Of a stretch of 64,000 bases of DNA, positions 25,879 through 34,983 are shown one piece after another. Below the pieces are notes generated by a model that had not been told where the DNA came from, made no database searches, and worked only from the letters and a program-made list of their open reading frames with translations. Origin of the DNA: an uncultured Ruegeria sp. GTDB taxonomy: Bacteria; Pseudomonadota; Alphaproteobacteria; Rhodobacterales; Rhodobacteraceae. A program made the position numbers and the translations under genes. The DNA lies in NCBI RefSeq assembly GCF_947497005.1, contig NZ_CANMFF010000008.1, forward strand, positions 124,001 through 188,000. The letters run 5' to 3'. How positions within the stretch are numbered: position 1 is the first letter of the stretch; every line of letters starts with the position of its first letter.

Positions 25879-26529
25879 TTAAACCGGGACAAACTTCTTT
25901 TGGTGCGGATCATAGCTTTCCAGACCACCAGCGCCGATATCTGTCCACAAGCCGTGCAAACTCAGTGCGCCCTGATCGACGGCTGCGGAGATGAAGGGAA
26001 AGGTCATCAGGTTTTCCAAAGAAGCGACGACCGACTGTCGTTCGAGTTGTCGGGCTTGTTCAACGCCGTCTTCGATATCCGCCACCAGTTCGTATTTCGG
26101 CTTCAGAATATCCATCCAGCGACCGACAAAGCTTTCCTTGGCATCCAACTGTGGTGCCTGCCCCTTGCACATATCGATACAACCCTGAACACCGCCGCAT
26201 TGCGAATGCCCCAGAACGACCAAATGAGCAACCTTGAGCGCTGTTACAGCATATTCGATAGCGGCGCTGGTGCCATGGTGGTCTCCGTCCGGTGCATAAG
26301 GTGGCACCAGGTTGGCGATATTGCGGTGAATGAAGAAATCGCCCTGATCAGCACCGAACATGGATGTCACGTGAACCCGGCTGTCGCAACACGAGATTAC
26401 CATGGCACGCGGGCGCTGTCCTTCATCGGCAAGACGGCGATACCAGACCTGGTTTTCCGAATATGTCGTGGCTTTCCAGCCGTGATACCGTTTTACCAGA
26501 TAGGTCGGCAGAGGTTTGGCAAAATCCAT
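25879..26529 (-). CDS. Beta-class carbonic anhydrase
   Basis: A 216-residue zinc enzyme that interconverts CO2 and bicarbonate. Zinc ligands and catalytic dyad are visible: SCCDSRV (Cys, Asp-Arg dyad; ~47-53) and GHSQCGGVQG (His and Cys; ~107-116). Length is typical. ATG at 26529 is chosen since GGGGAC precedes it; an upstream in-frame codon would add 31 residues with no family similarity. Cytoplasmic, with no signal peptide. It is divergent from a small unknown gene. Confidence 0.95.
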   Translation of the reverse strand: MDFAKPLPTYLVKRYHGWKATTYSENQVWYRRLADEGQRPRAMVISCCDSRVHVTSMFGADQGDFFIHRNIANLVPPYAPDGDHHGTSAAIEYAVTALKVAHLVVLGHSQCGGVQGCIDMCKGQAPQLDAKESFVGRWMDILKPKYELVADIEDGVEQARQLERQSVVASLENLMTFPFISAAVDQGALSLHGLWTDIGAGGLESYDPHQKKFVPV

Positions 26530-26679
26530 TACAAAGTCCCCGTTCTTGTCGCTGACGGATGATCTAAACCGAATTCTAAGAAAATTCGAGCCATTATCCG
26601 ATTTCCCTGCAAGGTTTTGCAAAGGATTTTACCGCCAATATCAAACTGGCGCCGTGGGGGCGTTTGAACTAGGGTGAAT

Positions 26680-27063
26680 GTGGTGGAAAAGATTATCACG
26701 CTTGAACACAAGGAATCCGTCCGTCTGGACGCGGATCAACTGAGCGGGCTGTACCGACAACTTGGCGACAAGAACGCGCTGGACGTTCTGTGCCGCACCG
26801 TCGAGGAATTGGCCGTTCGCCTGTCAAATTGCGAACGTTTCTGGCGTCAACGTGAATGGGCGGACCTGCGTAAATGCGCCAAATCACTGGTCGCAATATC
26901 CGAACAGATCGGGATGACGGCCCTTGCCCGGGTGGCGGGTGACGTGGCCCAGACCGTCGATACCGGCGACGCAGTCGCGGCGGGCGCGACGCTGGGGCGA
27001 TTGATCCGTGTCGGGGAACGGTCATTGACAGCCGTCTGGGACCAGCAGGATCTTTCCGTCTGA
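26680..27063 (+). CDS. Small protein of unknown function, helical
   Basis: About 127 residues, predicted to be almost all alpha-helix, soluble. The segment LRKCAKSLVAISEQIGMTALARVAGDV (~65-91, shown here only for its K/S spacing) recalls histidine-phosphotransfer (Hpt) domains, but the expected His is not present at the HxxKG position, so it is not assigned. GTG at 26680 fits the AGGG at 26671-26674; GTGs at 26674 and 26683 are alternatives. It lies 60 nt upstream of the aminopeptidase gene and may share its transcript. Confidence 0.6.
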   Translation: MVEKIITLEHKESVRLDADQLSGLYRQLGDKNALDVLCRTVEELAVRLSNCERFWRQREWADLRKCAKSLVAISEQIGMTALARVAGDVAQTVDTGDAVAAGATLGRLIRVGERSLTAVWDQQDLSV

Positions 27064-27126
27064 CAGGGGTTGCGGGCAGATCATGCGCAGCTAGTCTGTG
27101 CGCAGAAACCATCAGCCGAGACGACC

Positions 27127-28509
27127 ATGACCCTGTCCTTCGCGCCATCCTCTGACCCTTCCTTGCTGCTTCATGTGATTGCACAGCCGGACCTGGACGG
27201 TTGGTTACAGGATCAGCCGGATATTGTGCAATCCTGGGTTGCTGCAAACGGGTTTTCAGGTGCTTTAGGGCAGACTCTGCTGGTACCGGGCGCAAATGGT
27301 GCAGTTGATTTTGCATTGGCCGGTTATGGAACCGAAGACAAGCGCGCGCGAAAACGGTTCCCTCTGGCTGCGGCTGCCTTGGCCTTGCCGGAAGGAACTT
27401 ATCACATCGCATCGGGCGTTCCTGATGGTCGGCTGGAGATGGAGTGTTTCGGCTGGTTGATGACCGGCTACGCCTTTGAACGATATGCGTCTCAATCCGG
27501 TGGATCAGCAGCACTGATTGCTCCCGATAGTATCGACGCCGACCGTATCGAAGCGATGGCCAAAGCCGAGGTTCTGACCCGCGATCTGGTGAATACGCCC
27601 GCTTCTGACATGGGACCTGACCAACTGCAGCAAGCGGCCGAGGCACTGGCCGGTGAATTCAGTGCCTCGTGCGATGTGATCACCGGCGATGCGCTGCTGG
27701 ATCAGAACTTCCCCATGATCCACGCGGTGGGGCGGGCTGCGGAGCAGGCCCCGCGGCTGATTGAACTGAACTGGGGAAGCAGCGGTTCCAAACTGGCGCT
27801 TGTCGGCAAAGGCGTGTGTTTCGACACAGGCGGGCTGAACCTGAAACCGGGCGCTTCCATGGGGCTGATGAAAAAAGACATGGGTGGTGCGGCCAATGTT
27901 CTGGGGCTGGCCCGGATGATCATGGCACTGGAGCTTCCGCTGCAACTGCGGGTTTTGATCCCGGCGGTCGAAAATGCGGTGGCCGGAAATGCGTTCCGTC
28001 CCGGAGACATTCTGACCTCCCGCAATGGTCTGACGGTCGAGATCAACAATACGGATGCAGAAGGGCGTCTGGTGTTGGCGGATGCGCTGGCATTTGCAGC
28101 TGAAGGGAAGCCTGATCTGGTGATCTCGATGGCGACGCTCACCGGTGCCGCCCGTGTGGCCGTGGGCCCTGATCTGGCACCGTTCTACACCGACGACCTG
28201 CATTGCGCATCTGCACTCTTGCACGCCGCAGACGCTTCGGCTGATCCGGTTTGGCGCATGCCGTTCCACACACCTTATGAAGCGATGATTGAACCCGGCA
28301 TTGCCGATCTGGACAACGCACCAACGGGTGGATTTGCAGGCTCGGTCACCGCTGCTTTGTTTCTCCGCCGGTTCATTGACTCGTACCGCTATATCCATTT
28401 CGACATCTACGCCTGGCAACCCAGTAGCGAACCCGGGCGCACCAAAGGCGGACTGGGTCAGGGGCCGCGTGCCTTGCTGAATGCGTTGCCGGAGATCTTG
28501 GATCTATGA
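27127..28509 (+). CDS. M17 leucyl aminopeptidase-family protein
   Basis: A 460-residue cytosolic metallo-aminopeptidase that removes N-terminal residues from peptides. Metal and active-site motifs are intact: VGKGVCFDTGGLNLKPG (first Lys and Asp), KKDMGGAANVLG, and the family signature NTDAEGRLVLADAL with Asp/Glu ligands and catalytic Arg. The N-terminal domain is short, as in the PepB-like alphaproteobacterial branch. ATG at 27127 is preferred over an upstream in-frame codon at 27070. The final TGA overlaps the NlpC/P60 start (ATGA), so the two peptidases are coupled, perhaps to recycle cell-wall peptides (inference). Confidence 0.92.
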   Translation: MTLSFAPSSDPSLLLHVIAQPDLDGWLQDQPDIVQSWVAANGFSGALGQTLLVPGANGAVDFALAGYGTEDKRARKRFPLAAAALALPEGTYHIASGVPDGRLEMECFGWLMTGYAFERYASQSGGSAALIAPDSIDADRIEAMAKAEVLTRDLVNTPASDMGPDQLQQAAEALAGEFSASCDVITGDALLDQNFPMIHAVGRAAEQAPRLIELNWGSSGSKLALVGKGVCFDTGGLNLKPGASMGLMKKDMGGAANVLGLARMIMALELPLQLRVLIPAVENAVAGNAFRPGDILTSRNGLTVEINNTDAEGRLVLADALAFAAEGKPDLVISMATLTGAARVAVGPDLAPFYTDDLHCASALLHAADASADPVWRMPFHTPYEAMIEPGIADLDNAPTGGFAGSVTAALFLRRFIDSYRYIHFDIYAWQPSSEPGRTKGGLGQGPRALLNALPEILDL

Positions 28510-29243
28510 CCCACCAAAGCATATCCGCACCCGTGGTCGACCTGTTGCGCTGCCCGGAAGGCCCCCGCGACCGGCAGGTCTTGTTTGGTGACACGGTTCA
28601 GGTCGTTGACACAAAAAACGGATGGAGCCGGATCGTCGCCGACAAAGACGGGTACACCGGCTGGCTACAATCGGATCTTCTGTCGGCGGACGTGACCGCA
28701 ACGCATTGGATCAACGTACCCGCGACACATGCTTATGAAGATGCTGATTTCAAAAGCCGCGATCTGGCGTCACTGAGTTTCGGAAGTAAAATCCGTGCCT
28801 TGTCTGAGACGGGTCGGTTTGTTGAGACCGGACTTGGTTTTGTACCAAAGGTCCACACCGTACCGATTACTGAGAAACCACAAGAACCGGTGGCCGTGGC
28901 CGAGTTGTTTCTCGGCACACCCTACTTATGGGGCGGCAACAGCCGGTTCGGCATCGATTGTTCCGGGCTGGTACAGGCAGGGCTTCTGGCCTGCGGCGTA
29001 CGCTGCCCCGGTGACAGTGGCGATCAGGAGCGTATTTTGGGCGCAGCGTTAGCCGAAGGGACGCCAGCGCGACGGGGTGATTTGTTATTCTGGAAGGGGC
29101 ACGTGGCCTGGATTTCGGGCGACAACATGATTTTACATGCCAATGCCAGCCATATGGCCGTTGTATTTGAGCCTATGGATCAGGCAATAGAACGCATTCT
29201 GGCGCAAGGCGATGGTCCTGTGACCGCCCACAAAAGGCTCTAA
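28506..29243 (+). CDS. C40 (NlpC/P60) peptidase with SH3-like domains
   Basis: A 245-residue protein. Residues ~15-115 form SH3-like domains (VQVVDTKNGWSRIVADKDG), and ~120-245 an NlpC/P60 cysteine peptidase with catalytic Cys in FGIDCSGLVQ (~157), His in WKGHVAWIS (~198) and a third polar residue in LHANASH (~209). The family cuts gamma-D-glutamyl-meso-diaminopimelate or related bonds in murein peptides. No signal peptide is visible, so it may act on cytoplasmic turnover peptides, consistent with coupling to the aminopeptidase. A hairpin immediately follows its TAA stop. Confidence 0.9.
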   Translation: MTHQSISAPVVDLLRCPEGPRDRQVLFGDTVQVVDTKNGWSRIVADKDGYTGWLQSDLLSADVTATHWINVPATHAYEDADFKSRDLASLSFGSKIRALSETGRFVETGLGFVPKVHTVPITEKPQEPVAVAELFLGTPYLWGGNSRFGIDCSGLVQAGLLACGVRCPGDSGDQERILGAALAEGTPARRGDLLFWKGHVAWISGDNMILHANASHMAVVFEPMDQAIERILAQGDGPVTAHKRL

Positions 29244-29584
29244 TCCGGGCTCACTGCCCGGATCAGCTTGCGCTCCAGCACCCTCAGAACCGCACGCAGG
29301 TCATGACCACGTTTCAGGATACGGCCATCCAAACCAATGACAGAATACATCCCTTGCCGTGATCTCAGACGTGGATGCTTTTCGACCCGATAAATCGGGT
29401 GTTCTGCGGTACGTCGGAAGATCGAGAATACCGCCATGTCGCGCAGGTTCGAAATACCATAGTCACGCCATTCACCGGCGGCGACCATCCGACCATAAAC
29501 GGATAGGATTTGAGACATCTCATGCCGGTCGAAAGCCACGGGCATCTGCGCGGCGCTTGCCGAGAACCGGCTTGGTGGCTGCAT
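29240..29584 (-). CDS. DUF2794 family protein
   Basis: A 114-residue protein matching DUF2794, found in alphaproteobacteria and uncharacterised. Visible blocks: VAFDRHEMSQILSVYGRMVA, GEWRDYGISNL and the basic AEHPIYRVEKHPRLRSRQG. Basic and soluble, possibly nucleic-acid binding (inference only). The frame extends upstream, but GGAGGT sits 7 nt before the ATG at 29584 and too close to the ATG at 29590, so the former is chosen and gives the usual family length. Its stop overlaps the convergent NlpC/P60 stop by 4 nt. Confidence 0.8.
   Translation of the reverse strand: MQPPSRFSASAAQMPVAFDRHEMSQILSVYGRMVAAGEWRDYGISNLRDMAVFSIFRRTAEHPIYRVEKHPRLRSRQGMYSVIGLDGRILKRGHDLRAVLRVLERKLIRAVSPD
29243..29263 (+). 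terminator. Hairpin after NlpC/P60 gene
   Basis: ATCCGGGC (29243-29250) and GCCCGGAT (29256-29263) form a perfect 8-bp stem with loop TCACT, starting at the last base of the stop codon. It lies inside the 3' end of the convergent DUF2794 gene. No clear U tract follows, so strength is uncertain. Confidence 0.45.
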
Positions 29585-29663
29585 ATTCATACCTCCAGCC
29601 TTGCCGGAAATCATATTTGAATCAAGCCCGATGCGCTGTTGCCTGACAATTACGACACAAGTG

Positions 29664-31331
29664 TTACCGTCGACCAACCTGACGGCAGATCAGAATTACA
29701 GGCAACAGACCTACCGCCAGAATAACCAGCGAAGGTACCGCTGCGCCCTCCAACCTCTCATCCGAGGCCAATCGATACGCCTGTACAGCCAATGTGTCGA
29801 AATTGAATGGCCGCATGATCAGCGTGGCGGGAAGTTCCTTCATCACGTCAACGAACACGATCAGCAAGGCGGTCAACAGCGAAGGTGTCAGGATGGGAAG
29901 GTGAACACGCCGCAGCGTGCCCAACGGTGTCTGACCCAATGAGCGGGCAGCGGCATCCATATTGGCGTGTACCGTGCTTTGACCACCCTCATACGCGCTG
30001 AGCGCGGCTGCAAGGAATCGTACCATGTAGGCCGCAACCAGCAACCAGATCGAACCTGTGACCAACAACCCCGTAGACACATCGAAGGTCTGCCGCATCC
30101 AGGCGTCCAGCGCGTTGTCGAAACCTGCAAATGGCACAATCAAACCAACAGCGATGACGCCACCAGGCACGGCATATCCAAGCCGGGCTATATAGGCCGC
30201 CGCAGACGATGCGCGCCCGGGTCTGAGGCGCTGGAAGAACCCGACACTGATCGCCGCAAAGACGGTGATGACCGCGGCCGTACCGGCAAGGGTCAGCGAA
30301 TTCTGAACAAATCCGATATAGCGCCGCGACAGCAGGCTTTGTTCAGATTCCAGACCCATTTCGACCAGAATGATGACGGGCAACAGAAACCCGAACAGTA
30401 CAGGTATTGCGCAAAGCAAGAATGCTCCAAAGGCACGCAAGCCCGTCAAATGTGCCGCCGGTTGCGCCACTTGCTGTTTGCCAGCCTGGTAATATTTTGC
30501 TTTGCCGCGCTGTGTACGCTCGGCCATGGCCATGACCAGGGCAAAGACCAGCAGGCATAATGCAAGTTGCGCCGCTGCCGCACGGTCGGCCATGGAGAAC
30601 CAGCTGGTGTAGATCCCGGTGGCGAAGGTCTGCACACCGAAATACGATACGGTGCCGAAATCTGCGATGGTCTCCATGACGGCCAGCAAGACGCCGCCCG
30701 CAATTGCCGGGCGCGCCATCGGCAGTGAAACCCGTCGGAAGGCCAGCCACGGATTGTTACCCAGCGCCCGCGCCGCCAGAAACGCCGTCGCGCTTTGTTG
30801 CAGGAAAGCAGCCCGCGCCAACAGGTAGACATACGGATAAAGCACAAGGATCAGCATGACCGCCGCGCCCTCGGTCGAACGGATTTCGGGGAACCAGTAG
30901 TCGCGCGGCCCCCAGCCCGTCACGTCACGCAACGTGCTTTGGACGATACCCGGGTGATCCAGAATAAAAGTGTAGGCATAGGCCAGAACATAAGCCGGAA
31001 AGGCCAGTGGAAGAACCAGCGCGATCTCAAGAAACCGAACTCCGGGAAACCGGGTCATCGTCACCAACCAGGCCGCCCCGGTGCCGATGCTAAACGTACC
31101 TGCCGCGACCAGCACTACAAGAACCAGGGTCGTCACGGTATAGCTAGGCAGCACCGTCTCCATCAGGTGCGAAATCGTATCCGTTCCACCGGTTACAGCC
31201 GCCAGAATGACGGCAATCATGGGCAACAGGCATGCCGCGGCCACTAGATATGCAATACCTGCCAGCAGTCGGGTACCGCGTACTCCGCGATTGTGCGATC
31301 CGTTTTGTGAGTATTCGATCTGGGCCATCAT
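29664..31331 (-). CDS. FbpB-like iron(III) ABC transporter permease
   Basis: A 555-residue fused permease with about twelve membrane helices in two BPD_transp_1 halves. The EAA-type loops that contact the ATPase are seen in ARALGNNPWLAFRRVSLPMARPA (first half; ~205) and ARSLGQTPLGTLRRVHLPIL (second half). This doubling is typical of FbpB/SfuB ferric-iron and ThiP permeases. Neither a ferric-binding protein nor an ATPase gene lies next to it, so it is an orphan here. Start chosen at the first of two adjacent ATGs (31331), with a weak GGG before it; the open frame extends further upstream. Confidence 0.87.
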   Translation of the reverse strand: MMAQIEYSQNGSHNRGVRGTRLLAGIAYLVAAACLLPMIAVILAAVTGGTDTISHLMETVLPSYTVTTLVLVVLVAAGTFSIGTGAAWLVTMTRFPGVRFLEIALVLPLAFPAYVLAYAYTFILDHPGIVQSTLRDVTGWGPRDYWFPEIRSTEGAAVMLILVLYPYVYLLARAAFLQQSATAFLAARALGNNPWLAFRRVSLPMARPAIAGGVLLAVMETIADFGTVSYFGVQTFATGIYTSWFSMADRAAAAQLALCLLVFALVMAMAERTQRGKAKYYQAGKQQVAQPAAHLTGLRAFGAFLLCAIPVLFGFLLPVIILVEMGLESEQSLLSRRYIGFVQNSLTLAGTAAVITVFAAISVGFFQRLRPGRASSAAAYIARLGYAVPGGVIAVGLIVPFAGFDNALDAWMRQTFDVSTGLLVTGSIWLLVAAYMVRFLAAALSAYEGGQSTVHANMDAAARSLGQTPLGTLRRVHLPILTPSLLTALLIVFVDVMKELPATLIMRPFNFDTLAVQAYRLASDERLEGAAVPSLVILAVGLLPVILICRQVGRR

Positions 31332-31407
31332 CCCGACTTGTGATTGGCAAAGCGAAGGGTCCGCCTTTAATCGACCAAAAAGCTCGGAAACGCCAGTGCG
31401 TCGGTCA

Positions 31408-31440
31408 ACAAATCTGCGGCACAAACTGCCGCAGATTTGT
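31408..31440 (-). terminator. 13-bp hairpin after the PaaK-like gene
   Basis: ACAAATCTGCGGC (31408-31420) pairs perfectly with GCCGCAGATTTGT (31428-31440) around a 7-nt loop, 8 nt beyond the PaaK-like stop. In the minus direction it is followed by only a weak T-rich stretch (TTGTTG counted with the stem). Probably ends the liv/ligase operon. Confidence 0.6.
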
Positions 31441-31448
31441 AAACACTG

Positions 31449-32666
31449 TTATTCGTAGACGCGTTGATCCTCGATCACCAGCCCGTCTTTGGGAAGCGAC
31501 CCAGGGGCCACAACCTCGATCGCACCTTTCAGTTTCAGCACCTCGGCCACCGACTTGGCGTATGCGATGTCATCTCTGCTTGGGCTTTCGATCTGGACGG
31601 TCATCGTATCCATCTCACCCTGGCGCGCAGCTATGACGCGGGCTTTGACGATCTCGTCGTGCTTATCGACCAAAGCCGCAACCTGTTCCGGTCGCACGAA
31701 CATGCCCTTGATCTTGGTGGTTTGATCTGCGCGCCCCATCCAGCCCTTGATCCGGGTATTTGTGCGGCCACAGGGCGAAACGCCTGGCATGACTGCGGAC
31801 AGATCGCCCGTCGCAAAGCGGATCAGCGGGTAGTCAGGATTGAGAGAAGTCACCACGACCTCGCCCACTTCACCCGGGGCTACCGGTGTTCCGGTGCCGG
31901 GGGTCACGATTTCGACGATCACATGTTCGTCGATGATCATGCCTTCCATTGCGTCGCTTTCATAGGCGATGTTGCCCAGATCCGCCGTTGCATAGCATTG
32001 CAGGCACGCGATACCGCGATCTGCATATTCCTGACGCAGTGACGGAAACAACGCACCGCCGCCAACGGCGGCCTTCGAGAAATTCAGCGAAACGCCCATC
32101 TCGTCGGCCTTATCCAGAATAATTTTCAAATAGTCCGGCGTTCCTGCATAAGCTGTACAGCCCACGTCTCGCGCCGCTGTCACCTGCAATTCAGTCTGGC
32201 CCGTGCCTGCGGGCAAAACGGCGGCGCCAACAGCGCGGGCGCCGTTTTCAAAGATCATGCCGGCCGGGGTCAGATGGTAGCCAAAACAGTTCTGAACAAT
32301 ATCACCAGCACCGACACCCGCAGCATTCAGGAACCGGCCCATGCGCCACCAGTCATGATCCGTGCTGCCTGGCTCATAGATTGGGCCGGGGGATTGAAAC
32401 ACGTGGTGGAAATGACGTGCAGGCTTCACGGTAAATCCACCAAACGGAGGCCGCTCTGCCTGGGCGCGGGTCAAATCAGATTTTCGAAGCACGGGTAACA
32501 TCGGCAGATCACCTGACGAAACCACCTTATTAGTGTCTGTTTCCGACAGGTGGGCGGTAAACCCGGGGGCAGATACCGCACGTTTGATCTGCGCGGCAAG
32601 CGCCGAGGCCTGATCGGCGGCACGTTCGTCCGCCGAGCGTGTTTCGAGTGCGTCGAAATAAGTCAT
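31449..32666 (-). CDS. Phenylacetate-CoA ligase (PaaK)-like adenylate-forming enzyme
   Basis: A 405-residue member of the PaaK/AMP-forming CoA ligase family, which activates carboxylic acids via an acyl-adenylate. Visible elements: DHDWWRMGRFLNAAGVG, PAGTGQTELQV, the ATP-site AAVGGGALFPSLRQ and the C-terminal hinge KGWMGRADQTTKIKGMFV. It is shorter than PaaK (~430). ATG at 32666 is chosen because GGAGG lies 8 nt upstream. It is the last gene of the liv operon, just after livF; with the acyl-CoA ligase at the operon's head, it implies that the imported compound is an aromatic or other carboxylic acid (inference). Confidence 0.87.
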   Translation of the reverse strand: MTYFDALETRSADERAADQASALAAQIKRAVSAPGFTAHLSETDTNKVVSSGDLPMLPVLRKSDLTRAQAERPPFGGFTVKPARHFHHVFQSPGPIYEPGSTDHDWWRMGRFLNAAGVGAGDIVQNCFGYHLTPAGMIFENGARAVGAAVLPAGTGQTELQVTAARDVGCTAYAGTPDYLKIILDKADEMGVSLNFSKAAVGGGALFPSLRQEYADRGIACLQCYATADLGNIAYESDAMEGMIIDEHVIVEIVTPGTGTPVAPGEVGEVVVTSLNPDYPLIRFATGDLSAVMPGVSPCGRTNTRIKGWMGRADQTTKIKGMFVRPEQVAALVDKHDEIVKARVIAARQGEMDTMTVQIESPSRDDIAYAKSVAEVLKLKGAIEVVAPGSLPKDGLVIEDQRVYE

Positions 32667-32685
32667 CGCCATATCCTCCATCCGC

Positions 32686-33519
32686 TCACAGCCACCTCTT
32701 GCGGCGGCGATAGGACCGCACGTCGCGAAAGCTCTTACGGCCTTCATCCGACATGCCAAGGTAGAATTCCTTTACGTCCGGGTTCTCGCGCAGTTCGGCG
32801 GCTGGCCCGTCCATCACGACGCGCCCCGATTCCAGAATGTATCCGTAATGCGCAAACCGCAGGGCAACGTTGGTGTTTTGTTCGGCCAGCAGGAAGGACA
32901 CGCCTTCTTTTTCGTTCAGGTCCTTCACAATGCCAAAAATCTCTTCGACCAGCTGCGGCGCCAGACCCATCGAGGGTTCGTCCAGAAGGATCGTCTCGGG
33001 TCGCGACATCAGGGCCCGCCCCATGGCAACCATCTGCTGTTCACCGCCCGAGGTATAGCCTGCCTGCGATCGGCGGCGTTCCTTGAGCCGTGGGAAATAA
33101 TTGTAGACCAGTTCAAGGTCCTTCTGGATAGCGGCATTGCCATCCTTGCGGGTATAGGCACCGGTCAGCAAGTTTTCCTCGACCGTCAGGTGTTCGAAAC
33201 AGTGGCGGCCTTCCATCACCTGAATGACGCCTTTTTCGACCAAAACGGCAGGGTCGCTTTCATGTACGCTTTCGCCGCGATACTTGATCGAACCTTTGGT
33301 AACTTCGCCGCGTTCCGAATGAAGCAGGTTCGACACCGCCTTGAGTGTCGTCGTCTTGCCTGCGCCGTTACCGCCCAGCAGGGCCGTGATCCCGCCCTTG
33401 GGCACAGTCAGGCTGACGCCTTTCAGCACAAGGATCACATGGTTGTAGATCACCTCGATATTATTGACTTCAAGCAGGGTTTCCGCCTGCACGTCAGTGG
33501 TTTGTGCCGCATCCAGCAT
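32686..33519 (-). CDS. livF: Branched-chain amino acid-type ABC transporter ATPase (LivF-like)
   Basis: A 277-residue ATPase. Walker A GGNGAGKTT (~49), signature YTSGGEQQMVAMGRAL (~154) and Walker B ILLDEPSMGLAP (~173) are intact. The family pairs with LivG to drive LivHM permeases for hydrophobic amino acids or, in many alphaproteobacteria, aromatic acids and amides. The C-terminal tail after the canonical end (GRKSFRDVRSYRRRKRWL) is basic and longer than usual. It starts ~107 nt after the binding-protein gene and runs to within 20 nt of the PaaK-like start. Confidence 0.92.
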   Translation of the reverse strand: MLDAAQTTDVQAETLLEVNNIEVIYNHVILVLKGVSLTVPKGGITALLGGNGAGKTTTLKAVSNLLHSERGEVTKGSIKYRGESVHESDPAVLVEKGVIQVMEGRHCFEHLTVEENLLTGAYTRKDGNAAIQKDLELVYNYFPRLKERRRSQAGYTSGGEQQMVAMGRALMSRPETILLDEPSMGLAPQLVEEIFGIVKDLNEKEGVSFLLAEQNTNVALRFAHYGYILESGRVVMDGPAAELRENPDVKEFYLGMSDEGRKSFRDVRSYRRRKRWL

Positions 33520-33626
33520 CAGCGCGTGTCCTCATGCCTGCCCGTCTTGGGCTATTCTTGAGGAGCGGCAAATGGCCTGCCGCTCCGGCTATTGTGATCC
33601 CGGCCTAGACCCGGGTGCGCCAGTTT

Positions 33627-34910
33627 TTATTCGCAGCGCTGTTCGATGTTGTTTTCAGCTGCATAAGCTGCCGAATCCTCAGCGATCAGAGTACCGATCA
33701 CCTCTGCATCGGTTGGCATGAAATCCTGGATCTTGTTCCAGGTGCCGGTCGAGGCATCCCACTGAACAACACCCACCAGACCCGGGCCGCCGTGGTTTTC
33801 ACAGCTGACGCTGAACTCGGGGCCAAAGCCTGCCATGCCCAACGCGTCCATTTTGGCGTTGGTTATTTCCAGAGCTTCCATGCCGTCACGCATCATTGCC
33901 GGGGTGATGTTGGTCACGCCATGCATCTCTTGCGCTGTCTTGATGGCTTCCGAGGCCAACATCGCCGCATAGAGACCCCGGTTGTACTGCACCGCACCCA
34001 GCTGATCGCCGGCACCTGCAGCTTTGCCTGTGTCAACGACATGCTTCTTCAGGTCGTCATAAACCGGATAGTCATCGCCAAGACCGGTAAAAGTCAGCGC
34101 CTTGTAGCCAGTGGCTTTGTCGCCCGCCGGTTCAACGTCGAACTCAGCACCCGACCACCAGACACCGATGAAGTTTTCCATCGGGAAGCGGATGTTGGCA
34201 GCTTCCTGAACCGCAACCTGGTTCATCACGCCCCAACCCCACATGACGACATAGTCGGGCTTTTCGCGGCGAATCTGCAGCCACTGCGACTTCTGCTCCT
34301 GCCCTGGGTGATCCACAGGCAGCAAGGTCAGCTCGTAGCCGTGTTTTTCAGCCAGCGTTTCCAGCGTGCGGATCGGTTCCTTGCCATAGGCCGAATTGTG
34401 ATAGACCAGTGCGATTTTCTTGCCAGTCAGATCACCCCCGTTTTCGCTCAGCAGATAATTGATCGCGCCGGAGGCCCCGTTCCAGTAGTTGGCCGGGTAG
34501 TTGAACACGTTGCTAAACACTTTGCCGTTGGCAGCCGATGTACGTCCATAGCCCATCGTGTGCAGCGGAATGCCATCTGCGGTCACTTTGGGGATCAGCT
34601 GATATGTAATACCGGTCGACAGAGGCTGATAAACCAACGCGCCTTCACCTTTGGTCGATTCATAGCACTCAACACCCTTTTCAGTGTTGTACCCGGTTTC
34701 GCATTCCACAACCCGGATCGGTTCACCGCCGATGCCGCCATCCCGCTCGTTCAACAGCGTGAAATAGTCGTTGTACCCGTCCGAAAACGGGATACCGCCC
34801 GCCGCATAAGGCCCGGTCCGGTAACTGAGATCCGGGATCACGAGCTCTGCCATCGCCGGTCCTGCGACCATCAAGGCGCTCAGCGCCATGGTTGCCAGTT
34901 TCTTGTTCAT
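33627..34910 (-). CDS. Periplasmic substrate-binding protein of LivK type
   Basis: A 427-residue exported protein with signal peptide (about residues 1-21, ending AMA-E). The mature part is a type I periplasmic-binding fold: SYRTGPYAAGGIPFSDGYND, the ligand-site region TKGEGALVYQPLS, and LVYHNSAYGKEPI. It binds the substrate for the LivHMGF transporter. It belongs to the longer aromatic/urea-type binding proteins rather than the classical ~370-residue LivJ/K, which agrees with the CoA ligases in the operon. The precise ligand is unknown. Confidence 0.9.
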   Translation of the reverse strand: MNKKLATMALSALMVAGPAMAELVIPDLSYRTGPYAAGGIPFSDGYNDYFTLLNERDGGIGGEPIRVVECETGYNTEKGVECYESTKGEGALVYQPLSTGITYQLIPKVTADGIPLHTMGYGRTSAANGKVFSNVFNYPANYWNGASGAINYLLSENGGDLTGKKIALVYHNSAYGKEPIRTLETLAEKHGYELTLLPVDHPGQEQKSQWLQIRREKPDYVVMWGWGVMNQVAVQEAANIRFPMENFIGVWWSGAEFDVEPAGDKATGYKALTFTGLGDDYPVYDDLKKHVVDTGKAAGAGDQLGAVQYNRGLYAAMLASEAIKTAQEMHGVTNITPAMMRDGMEALEITNAKMDALGMAGFGPEFSVSCENHGGPGLVGVVQWDASTGTWNKIQDFMPTDAEVIGTLIAEDSAAYAAENNIEQRCE

Positions 34911-34983
34911 CGGGTGTTTCCTCCCTTGATTGATCCGATGGTGTTTTCGGGTTTTCGCACCCGTCTTTATGATTGGGCCACCC

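Noticed and set aside
26680..27063. Histidine phosphotransfer (Hpt) domain in the small helical protein
   Set aside because: The conserved phospho-accepting His with the following Lys-Gly is not present.
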